From Mycolicibacterium brisbanense (GTDB lineage: Bacteria; Actinomycetota; Actinomycetes; Mycobacteriales; Mycobacteriaceae), in contig NZ_BCSX01000007.1 of the NCBI RefSeq assembly GCF_001570425.1, positions 1-64,000 on the forward strand: a stretch of 64,000 nt of DNA, written 5' to 3'. Below, piece by piece: positions 18,307 through 26,656 of the stretch. The translations under genes were made by a program, and so were the position numbers. Below the pieces are notes generated by a model. That model had not been told where the DNA came from. It did no database searches and was given only the letters and a program-made list of their open reading frames with translations. Each line of letters starts with the position of its first letter. Positions within the stretch are counted from its first letter, which is position 1.

Positions 18307-19364
18307 GCATTCCGCTGTTCACCCCGGCCGCGGTCGATCCGGCCGAGCTCGACGCGCGTACCGTCGGCCGGGCGGCATTCCTCACCCGGCTGACCGACCG
18401 GATCATCGACGCGGCGCGCGACGGCTCCCGGCCGCACACCCTGCTGATCGGCCCGCACGGCAGTGGCAAGACGCACACGTTGCACGTCGTGGTGCACCGA
18501 GCACTGTCCCGCGGTGATATAGCGAATGACGTTCTGCCGCTGCTACTCCCAGAAGACAGTCTCGCCATCGGAAGCTACGGCGATCTTCTCGTCGAACTCG
18601 TTCGGTCGCGTTTGCCCGACGCTCGGGAACTGCGCGACGACGTCATCGGATTGGAACGGGCCATCCTCGACCTGGCCGACGGCCGAATGATCCTGGTGGC
18701 GATCGAGAACCTGGACCGCGTGTTCGAGGCCATCGGCGAGGCAGGCCAGGGCAGCCTGCGGGCGTGGGTCGAAACATCCACTGCCGTCATGCTTTTCGCA
18801 ACCGCACCGGCGCTCTTCCCGGCAGTCGCATCACGCACGCACCCGTGGTACGGCTCGTTCATCGTCGAGGAACTCCCCGACCTGACCATCGACGAGGGAG
18901 CCCAGATCATCGCGCCGACCGGCGAACTCGCCGAATATCTCCACTCCCCCGAAGGCCGGAACCGGCTGACTGCCATCGAACGGTTGGTCGGCGGCTCGCC
19001 GCGCTTGTGGCAGACGGTCGCCGACGTCGCCGACGTGCCGGCACTGCAGGCGTTGGAGCCGGTGATCGCCGCACTGTTGGACCGGCTGGCACCGTCGTAC
19101 CAGCAGCGGCTCTGGCAATTGCCGACCGGCGAGCAGCGTCTGGTGGTCGAACTCGCACGCGGCGAAGGCGCCCGGACCGTGTCCGATCTGGCTGCCGCCG
19201 TGGGTGTTTCGAATCAGACCGCGTCGGCAGCACTGGGCCGGCTCACCGCCACTCGGTGGGTGGTCCGCGCGAAAGCGGAGGCCGGCGACCGCCGAGCCAC
19301 GTGGTACGACCTGAGCGATCCACTCCTGCGCCGGGTCGTGCAGTACCGCGAGGGCCGCGTCTAA
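18303..19364 (+). CDS. P-loop ATPase with C-terminal winged helix, second of the pair
   Basis: A 353-residue protein from a GTG that overlaps the previous stop by 4 bp, so the two genes are coupled. Walker A is GPHGSGKT (about residues 52-59). The Walker B region is MILVAIENLDRV, and a sensor-like MLFATAPALF strand follows. The C-terminus carries a MarR-like winged helix (RTVSDLAAAVGVSNQTASAALGRLTATRWVVR, about residues 281-312), suggesting DNA binding. It appears related to the first ATPase in plan. Such pairs could act in regulation, conflict or defence, but nothing here decides between these. Confidence 0.75.
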   Translation: MSIPLFTPAAVDPAELDARTVGRAAFLTRLTDRIIDAARDGSRPHTLLIGPHGSGKTHTLHVVVHRALSRGDIANDVLPLLLPEDSLAIGSYGDLLVELVRSRLPDARELRDDVIGLERAILDLADGRMILVAIENLDRVFEAIGEAGQGSLRAWVETSTAVMLFATAPALFPAVASRTHPWYGSFIVEELPDLTIDEGAQIIAPTGELAEYLHSPEGRNRLTAIERLVGGSPRLWQTVADVADVPALQALEPVIAALLDRLAPSYQQRLWQLPTGEQRLVVELARGEGARTVSDLAAAVGVSNQTASAALGRLTATRWVVRAKAEAGDRRATWYDLSDPLLRRVVQYREGRV

Positions 19365-19397
19365 CTCCTGCTCGCCGGGCAGGACGGTTGACGAACT

Positions 19398-19437
19398 TGT
19401 CACTTAGTGACACAGTTGAGCTGTCACTAAGTGACAG
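19398..19437. promoter_or_regulatory. Duplicated TetR-type operator
   Basis: Two near-identical dyads, TGTCACTTAGTGACA (19398-19412) and CTGTCACTAAGTGACAG (19421-19437), are spaced 24 bp apart start to start. They end 6 bp before the TetR start. The symmetry, duplication and position indicate autoregulation. Confidence 0.8.
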
Positions 19438-19443
19438 ATCGGG

Positions 19444-20067
19444 GTGAGGGCAATCGGCGAGAAGCAGGACCAGGCGCGCCTGGCGGTGTCACGCATTGCC
19501 TGCGCCCTGTTCTGGGAACGGGGCGTCGCCGCAACGAGTGGTGACGACATCGCCGAGGCAGCAGGACTGTCCACCCGCACGATCTGGCGCTACTTCCGCA
19601 GCAAGGAAAGTTGCGTCGAACCGCTGCTCGCGAAGTCGGCCGACCGGTTCGTGGCGAGCGCCCGGCGCTGGCCGCACGAGCTGTCGTTATCCGAACACCT
19701 TGCAGCAGACAGCATTACACATCCGCTCTCACCGCAAGATATCGAGGATGAGCTCAGCGCGGTGCGGCTCGCCACCATGACGGCGACCGAACCTGCCCTG
19801 CGCACCGCGTATCTGATGGTGCACGACCGGATGGAGCAGGGGCTGATCCCGGTGATCGCCGACCGGTTGGGCCTGCCGGAAGGCGACCTCACCGTGCGGC
19901 TCTGCGCGGCCGCCGTCACCGGCGCCTTCCGGGTCGTCGATGAGGACGTCAGCCGAGCGATCGTCGTCGACGGCAAGGCCGTCACCCAGGACGAGGCACT
20001 CGCGCTGATAGACCGGGCCATCCGCGAAGCCACCAACGGCCGCCTCGGCGGGCCAGTCACACAGTAA
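19444..20067 (+). CDS. TetR/AcrR family transcriptional regulator
   Basis: A 207-residue regulator beginning at a GTG. The N-terminal DNA-binding domain contains ALFWERGVAATSGDDIAEAAGLSTRTIWRYFRSKESC (residues about 19-55), the classic TetR helix-turn-helix. The C-terminal part is an all-helical ligand and dimerisation domain typical of the family. The paired operators immediately upstream suggest self-repression. Likely targets are itself and possibly the downstream S9 peptidase (76 bp gap). The ligand is unknown. Confidence 0.88.
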   Translation: MRAIGEKQDQARLAVSRIACALFWERGVAATSGDDIAEAAGLSTRTIWRYFRSKESCVEPLLAKSADRFVASARRWPHELSLSEHLAADSITHPLSPQDIEDELSAVRLATMTATEPALRTAYLMVHDRMEQGLIPVIADRLGLPEGDLTVRLCAAAVTGAFRVVDEDVSRAIVVDGKAVTQDEALALIDRAIREATNGRLGGPVTQ

Positions 20068-20143
20068 ACCCTTATTTCACAACCGAATACACATCACGAG
20101 CGGCGACGCCCGTCGAACAACCCTGCCTACAGAAAGGACCGCC

Positions 20144-22012
20144 ATGGCGCTACCCGAACTCATCACCGTCGAAGACTTCTTCCGACCACCCGTGCGCACC
20201 GCCGCGACGATCTCACCCGACGGCACCCGAATCGCCTATCTCGCGCCGTGGCACAACCGGCTCAACGTATGGATCGAGAACCTCGATGGGGACCCCGACC
20301 CACGGTGTGTGACGGCCGACGAGACGCGCAGCGTGTACATCTACCGGTGGACCCATGATTCGCGCTGGTTGCTCTACCTGCAGGACACCGGCGGTGACGA
20401 GAACTGGCACATCTACCGCGTGGATTTGGAGCATCCCGAGAGCCCGGCGGTCGACCTGACGCCGTTTCCCGGCGTGCGATCGGACTTCAACCTCCTCAAA
20501 GGGCGTCCCGGCAAGGCGATGGTCCAACTCAACAAGCGCAACCCCGAGTTGTTCGACGCGTACGAACTCGACATCGCCACCGGCGAACTCACGCTGCTCG
20601 CGGAGAATCCTGGCACCGTGATCGGCTGGATGTGCAGCCAGCACGGCGACCTCTTCACCTCGGTGCTCACCGCCGACGGCGATGTCGAACTGTCGCAATG
20701 GGATACCGGCACGAAGTCGTTGCGATCCATCAAGACCTACGACGGCACCGACTATCCCATCGGCATCCATCCCGTCGCGATCACCCCTGACGGCACGGGC
20801 ATCTGGCTCGGATCCAACCACGGCACCGACCGAACCAGGCTGGCCCGCCTTGATGTCGCCACCGGCGTGGAAACCGAGGTGGACAGCCATCCGGTGCTGG
20901 ACCTGGCCGCTCAGATGGTCCTGCCATCACCGCTGATCCTCAGCGAGCGCACGGGCGAATTGATCGGGGCCCGCTACTACGGCGAGCGCCAGGTGATCCA
21001 CGCGCTGGACGCGGATTTCGCTGCGGTACTGGAGAATCTGACGCGGCTCGGCGAAGGCGATCTCGGCGCCATCTCGTCGGACAGCAGCGGGCGGCGCTGG
21101 GTCGTCAACTTCATGCACGACCGCGACCCGTACGTCACGTATCTCTACGACCACACCACGGGCGAGAGCCGAATGTTGTTCCGGCCGTACCCGAATCTGG
21201 ATCCTGACCAGCTGGCCCCGATGACACCGGTCACCATCACCGCGCGCGACGGACTGAACCTGCACTCCTACCTGACGCTGCCCGTCGGCGTGGATCCGGT
21301 GAACCTGCCGCTGGTACTGCTGGTACACGGCGGTCCGTGGTCACGGGACGTCTGGGCTTACCAGCCCGACGTGCAGATGCTGGCCAATCGCGGATATGCG
21401 GTGCTACAGGTCAACTTTCGGGGATCCACCGGCTACGGCAAGGCTTTCACCAAGGCAGCGATCGGGGAATTCGCAGGCAAGATGCACGACGATCTGATCG
21501 ATGCCGTCGACTGGGCCGTCAAACAGGGCTATGCCGATCGCGACCGGGTAGCCATCTTCGGTGGCTCCTACGGCGGCTACGCGGCGCTGGTCGGCGTCAC
21601 GTTCACCCCGGATGTGTTCGCCGCAGCCATCGACTACGTCGGGATTTCCAGTCTCGCGAACTTCATGCGCACGCTGCCGAACGTGGCCAGGCCGTTCCTG
21701 GCCACCAACTGGCACATGTACGTCGGCGACCCGAACGACCCGCAGCAGGAGGCCGACATGCTGGCCCGCTCCCCCATCACGAAGGTCGACCAGATACGTA
21801 CTCCCCTGCTGGTTGTCCAGGGCGCCAACGACTCCCGCGTGGTGCAAGCCGAATCCGACAACCTCGTAGCGGCATTACGCGAGCGCGGGGTCGCCGTCGA
21901 GTACATGGTCAAGGACGACGAAGGCCACGGATTCCTCAACCCCGACAACCAGATCGACATGTACCACGCCGTCGAACGCTTCCTCGCCGAGCACCTAGGT
22001 GGTCGCCTTTAA
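20144..22012 (+). CDS. S9 family prolyl-oligopeptidase-type peptidase
   Basis: A 622-residue serine peptidase. The N-terminal half is a beta-propeller-like region (ATISPDGTRIAYLAPW, YIYRWTHDSRWLLYLQDTGGDENWHIY). The C-terminal catalytic domain has VLLVHGGPWSRD, NFRGSTGYGKAF, the nucleophile elbow GGSYGGY (Ser near residue 474), the acid in GANDSRV and the His in DEGHGF. GAAAGGA precedes the ATG by 6 nt. No signal peptide is seen, so it is probably a cytoplasmic oligopeptidase or acylaminoacyl peptidase. It ends at a strong hairpin. Confidence 0.92.
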   Translation: MALPELITVEDFFRPPVRTAATISPDGTRIAYLAPWHNRLNVWIENLDGDPDPRCVTADETRSVYIYRWTHDSRWLLYLQDTGGDENWHIYRVDLEHPESPAVDLTPFPGVRSDFNLLKGRPGKAMVQLNKRNPELFDAYELDIATGELTLLAENPGTVIGWMCSQHGDLFTSVLTADGDVELSQWDTGTKSLRSIKTYDGTDYPIGIHPVAITPDGTGIWLGSNHGTDRTRLARLDVATGVETEVDSHPVLDLAAQMVLPSPLILSERTGELIGARYYGERQVIHALDADFAAVLENLTRLGEGDLGAISSDSSGRRWVVNFMHDRDPYVTYLYDHTTGESRMLFRPYPNLDPDQLAPMTPVTITARDGLNLHSYLTLPVGVDPVNLPLVLLVHGGPWSRDVWAYQPDVQMLANRGYAVLQVNFRGSTGYGKAFTKAAIGEFAGKMHDDLIDAVDWAVKQGYADRDRVAIFGGSYGGYAALVGVTFTPDVFAAAIDYVGISSLANFMRTLPNVARPFLATNWHMYVGDPNDPQQEADMLARSPITKVDQIRTPLLVVQGANDSRVVQAESDNLVAALRERGVAVEYMVKDDEGHGFLNPDNQIDMYHAVERFLAEHLGGRL

Positions 22013-22016
22013 CTGC

Positions 22017-22074
22017 CGAGCAGACACGCAGGCCCCCGACACGCCGTGCGTGCGGGGGCCTCCGTGTCTGCTCG
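22017..22074. terminator. Bidirectional hairpin terminator between S9 peptidase and sucD
   Basis: A long imperfect stem with outer arms CGAGCAGACACG (22017-22028) and CGTGTCTGCTCG (22063-22074). The next segments AGGCCCCCG (22030-22038) and CGGGGGCCT (22053-22061) pair inside, and CACG/CGTG close a 5-nt loop. It sits between the convergent S9 peptidase and sucD genes and could stop both. Confidence 0.9.
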
Positions 22075-22102
22075 CGGGAGAAAAGTACCCGCGGGCGAAA
22101 AG

Positions 22103-23005
22103 CTACAGGCTCTCGAGGATGGCGCGGGCCAGTGCGGCGGTCTCCGAGGGGGTCTTGCCGACCTTCACACCGGCGGCCTCAAGGGCCTCCTTCTTGGCGG
22201 CGGCGGTGCCCGACGAGCCCGACACGATGGCGCCGGCGTGGCCCATGGTCTTGCCCTCCGGAGCGGTGAAGCCCGCGACATAGCCGACGACCGGCTTGGT
22301 GACGTTGGCCTTGATGTAGTCGGCCGCACGCTCTTCGGCGTCACCACCGATCTCGCCGATCATCACGATGACCTTGGTCTCCGGGTCCTTCTCGAACGCC
22401 TCGATGGCGTCGATGTGGGTGGTGCCGATGACCGGGTCTCCGCCGATGCCGATGGCGGTCGAGAAGCCGAAATCGCGCAGCTCGTACATCATCTGGTAGG
22501 TCAGCGTGCCGGACTTCGACACCAGGCCGATCGGGCCCTTGCCGGTGATGTTGTTGGGCGTGATGCCGACCAGCGACTCGCCGGGGGTGATGATGCCCGG
22601 GCAGTTGGGGCCGATGATGCGGGTCTTCTGCCCCTTGTCGACGTTGTAGGCCCACGCATAGGCGCTGTCCTGCACCGGGATTCCTTCGGTGATGACCACC
22701 AGCAGCGGGATCTCGGCGTCGATGGCCTCGATGATGGCGTCCTTCGAGAAGGCCGGCGGCACGAAGGCGATCGACACGTCGGCGCCGGTCTCCTTCATGG
22801 CCTCGGCGACCGATGCGAACACCGGCAGCTCGACGTCGTTGCCGTCTTTGTCCTTATGGCTGACCTTGGTGCCGGCCTTGCGCGCATTGACGCCACCGAC
22901 CACCTGGGTGCCGGCCTTGAGCATCAGGGCGGTGTGCTTGGTGCCCTCACCGCCGGTGATGCCCTGGACGATGACCTTGGAGTCCTTGTTCAAAAAGATC
23001 GACAT
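22103..23005 (-). CDS. sucD: Succinyl-CoA synthetase alpha subunit
   Basis: A 300-residue alpha subunit of succinyl-CoA ligase, which makes succinate and ATP from succinyl-CoA in the TCA cycle. It carries the CoA-binding segment [12 protein letters not shown] near the N-terminus, [22 protein letters not shown] and the phosphohistidine loop [16 protein letters not shown] (active-site His near residue 252). It lies 12 bp downstream of sucC on the same strand and ends before the bidirectional hairpin. Confidence 0.98.
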   Translation of the reverse strand: MSIFLNKDSKVIVQGITGGEGTKHTALMLKAGTQVVGGVNARKAGTKVSHKDKDGNDVELPVFASVAEAMKETGADVSIAFVPPAFSKDAIIEAIDAEIPLLVVITEGIPVQDSAYAWAYNVDKGQKTRIIGPNCPGIITPGESLVGITPNNITGKGPIGLVSKSGTLTYQMMYELRDFGFSTAIGIGGDPVIGTTHIDAIEAFEKDPETKVIVMIGEIGGDAEERAADYIKANVTKPVVGYVAGFTAPEGKTMGHAGAIVSGSSGTAAAKKEALEAAGVKVGKTPSETAALARAILESL

Positions 23006-23017
23006 AGCAGCAGTCCC

Positions 23018-24181
<1,164 letters not shown>

Positions 24182-24503
24182 GTGTTTCCTCTATGAGGCG
24201 GTATCTGTCTGCTTGGCTTCTAACGCTTTTGAAGCTGCCCGGTCCGCATACCTTCTGACGGGCCCGTGGGCACTTTATCGATCGCCTCATCGGCCGTAAC
24301 CACCGCCTACGACGATGTGGTATATCTCACCGGCCCTTGGCGGTGATACAGATCACATTCTGCAGCGGAATAGCCGGATGAGTTGCCACCATCATTGGGG
24401 TTTGGTTAACGTGCCTCTGGTCCAGATAACGTTGAGGTCACGACGAGAAGGATTTCCTGGGTTGTCGCAGCATCGTTCGTCCGTATCTCCCAAAGGGGTA
24501 TCG
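24182..24503. promoter_or_regulatory. Divergent intergenic region between sucC and M23 peptidase
   Basis: A 322-bp region without a gene that must hold promoters for both sucCD and the peptidase operon. It contains two CRP-like dyads (24316-24331 and 24342-24357). AAAGGGG lies 7-8 nt before the peptidase ATG. No other conserved element or RNA was recognised. Confidence 0.6.
24316..24357. promoter_or_regulatory. Two CRP-like binding sites
   Basis: TGTGGTATATCTCACC (24316-24331) matches the CRP-type consensus TGTGA-N6-TCACA at eight of ten positions. GGTGATACAGATCACA (24342-24357) matches at nine of ten. They lie 26 bp apart. Mycobacteria encode a cAMP-responsive CRP (Rv3676 type), so dual control of sucCD and the peptidase is plausible. 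Confidence 0.55.
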
Positions 24504-25553
24504 ATGAACGCTCGGGACCGAAAAAACGTCTCGCCCGCTGCGCTGGACGCCGCCGAGATCACCGACATCATCCCGTTCAACGAGTTCGGCGAACTGTCTG
24601 ACCTGGAGTTTCACACCTCCGCCGCGTTCGATCGGGAATCTCGCGTGATCCACGCCCCCGAACTCGACGACCTGCACGACACCGATGACCTGATCCCGAT
24701 CCGCCTGGCCGTGCCGTCGGAATTCCGCGCCGAATCCGGCGGTGACCGCGGCACCCGCGGCCCGAGCCACGCCTACCGTGACAGCCACACCGACGTGAGC
24801 GACGGCAATGCCGCCACCGACGTGATCGACATGAGCAGCCGCCGCGGCGCTCACCGCAAGGAAACCCCCGGCCCGGTCAAGAGCCGCCTGCTGATCGCCG
24901 CCATGGCGGCGGGCGCCACCGCCGCAGGGGCCTACTCGCTGACCACCGGCACACAGGCCAGTGCCGACGACACCATCGTCGCCTCCGGCGCCAACACCGC
25001 ACGCACCGCCGGGGCGACGGGCTCGGTGGACGGCATGCAGATCGTGACCGTCGCCGCCGACAACACCTCCGCAGTGCACGCCGAAGAGATCACCAAGGCC
25101 GCCGCGTTCGCACAGGAGCGCGCCGAGCGTGAGGCCCGGCTGTCCCGCCCGCTGTTCGTGATGCCCACCAAGGGCTTTGTCTGGACCTCGACCTTCGGGT
25201 ACCGCTGGGGTGTCCTGCACGCCGGCATCGACCTGGCGAGCCCGATCGGCACGCCCATCGCCGCGGTCTCCGACGGCGTGGTCATCGACGTCGGCCCGAC
25301 GGCCGGTTACGGCGCCTGGGTCAAGCTGCGCCACGCGGACGGCACTGTCACGCTGTACGGCCACATCAACAGCTGGAACGTCAGCGTCGGTCAGCGCGTC
25401 ATGGCAGGCGACCAGATCGCCACCGTCGGCAACCGGGGTAACTCGACCGGCCCGCACCTGCACTTCGAGGTTCTGCTCAACGGCACGCAGCGCATCGATC
25501 CGGTGCCGTGGCTGGCGCAGCGCGGGCTCAGCCCGGGCAACTATGTTGGCTGA
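24504..25553 (+). CDS. Membrane-anchored M23 family peptidase (Rv0950c-like)
   Basis: A 349-residue protein with a 120-residue acidic cytoplasmic N-terminus, one membrane span (LLIAAMAAGATAAGAYSL, about residues 132-149) and an external LytM/M23 domain at the C-terminus. The zinc site is seen as HAGIDLAS (His near 239, Asp near 243) and HLHFEV (near 318-320). LYGHINSWNVSVGQRVMAGDQIATVGNRG is the typical core. It probably cuts, or scaffolds cutting of, peptidoglycan cross-bridges. The ATG is chosen because AAAGGGG precedes it. The next gene follows without a gap. Confidence 0.9.
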   Translation: MNARDRKNVSPAALDAAEITDIIPFNEFGELSDLEFHTSAAFDRESRVIHAPELDDLHDTDDLIPIRLAVPSEFRAESGGDRGTRGPSHAYRDSHTDVSDGNAATDVIDMSSRRGAHRKETPGPVKSRLLIAAMAAGATAAGAYSLTTGTQASADDTIVASGANTARTAGATGSVDGMQIVTVAADNTSAVHAEEITKAAAFAQERAEREARLSRPLFVMPTKGFVWTSTFGYRWGVLHAGIDLASPIGTPIAAVSDGVVIDVGPTAGYGAWVKLRHADGTVTLYGHINSWNVSVGQRVMAGDQIATVGNRGNSTGPHLHFEVLLNGTQRIDPVPWLAQRGLSPGNYVG

Positions 25554-26204
25554 GTGAGCGACTCCGCCGACAACAGAGCCTCAACCGGCCCGTCCGACGA
25601 TCAGACTCGCATCATCCGGCGACAGCCCGTCGACCCGGCGTCCGCCCCGATGTCGGTGCAGCACGAACCCAAGACCAGCATCATCCGGCGCCATCCGACG
25701 GGCGCCATCCCCACGGCAGCCGACGCCGAACCCGCGACCGGACTGATCTCGCGCGACGCCGACGACCAGAGCCAGACCCGCTACATCCCCCGCGCCCGGC
25801 CGCTGGCGATTCCCCGCACCCCGGCCGGCGCCAACCCGCGCACGTCGGTCGCCGCCGCGACGGCCGGCATCCTCAGCGGCTGGGCCACCGCCATGATCGC
25901 CACCGACCTGATCGCCGGGTGGTGGCACAGCGACCGGCTGTTCTGCGTCGCGATCGGCTTTCTCACCGCGATATCGGCCGCCGCCACCATCGGCGGGCTC
26001 ATCGCCCTGCTGCTGCGCAAGCGCATGGGCCGGCTGCTGATCGTGGTGGGCTCGATCATCGGGCTCTTGATCTTCGGCAGCCTGTTCATCGCAGGCGCCC
26101 GGCTGCACCCGGTGGTGTATGCGATGCCGGCGCTGCCGGTGGCGGCCATCGCGCTCACGCTGCTGCCGTCCACCCGGCGCTGGGGAGCGGGGCCGCGACC
26201 GTGA
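25554..26204 (+). CDS. Conserved mycobacterial membrane protein
   Basis: A 216-residue protein from a GTG placed directly after the peptidase stop. The first 100 residues are disordered and hold three repeats of an IIRR/ISRD/YIPR-like motif (TRIIRRQPVD, TSIIRRHPTG, TRYIPRARP). Four hydrophobic segments follow between about residues 98 and 206, with a basic RKRMGR turn. I recognise no catalytic domain. The layout of a basic cytoplasmic tail plus small membrane bundle is shared with the next gene. It is probably in an operon with the M23 peptidase. Confidence 0.7.
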   Translation: MSDSADNRASTGPSDDQTRIIRRQPVDPASAPMSVQHEPKTSIIRRHPTGAIPTAADAEPATGLISRDADDQSQTRYIPRARPLAIPRTPAGANPRTSVAAATAGILSGWATAMIATDLIAGWWHSDRLFCVAIGFLTAISAAATIGGLIALLLRKRMGRLLIVVGSIIGLLIFGSLFIAGARLHPVVYAMPALPVAAIALTLLPSTRRWGAGPRP

Positions 26205-26656
26205 ATCCGATGACCTACCAACCCGTTTCGACATCGCGAGGCCATGGCATCGCGGTCACGACGACGGTGCTGGCCGTGCTCTGCGCCGGAGTCAACCTGC
26301 TGGCCGCCGCGAGCGCGGTGTTGGTGCATCTGTTCTTCGAGCTGCTCGACGCGGTGCAGAACTGGGACAGTCTGAAACCCGAGTCCGGCCGGGAGCAGTC
26401 GTCGGTGTTGTTCGTCGCGGCAGCGGCCGTGCTGATCATCGCCGCGGTCGGGTTGATCGTGGGCGCGGTTCAGCTGATGCTGCGCAAGACGTCAGGGCAG
26501 ATCGCCGTGGTGGTGAGCGCGGTGATCTCCGCGGTCGCGCTGATCGCCACCCCGCTGGCCTGGGCCACCGCGATGACCTTGAGCATCGCTCCGCTGATCA
26601 CCGCCGGCTTGGCGTTGCTCCCCGGCATCAGGCACTGGTGTAGAGGACTCGGCTAG
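26201..26656 (+). CDS. Small four-helix membrane protein
   Basis: A 151-residue protein from a GTG that overlaps the preceding stop (GTGA); an ATG three codons in is an alternative. It has about four hydrophobic segments (VTTTVLAVLCAGVNLLAAASAVL, SVLFVAAAAVLIIAAVGLIVGAV, IAVVVSAVISAVALIATPLAWA, LSIAPLITAGLALLPG). No family motif is recognised. Translational coupling suggests it works with the gene before it. It shares a CTAG with the convergent uvrD1 so that both stops are read from the same four bases. Confidence 0.65.
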   Translation: MNPMTYQPVSTSRGHGIAVTTTVLAVLCAGVNLLAAASAVLVHLFFELLDAVQNWDSLKPESGREQSSVLFVAAAAVLIIAAVGLIVGAVQLMLRKTSGQIAVVVSAVISAVALIATPLAWATAMTLSIAPLITAGLALLPGIRHWCRGLG

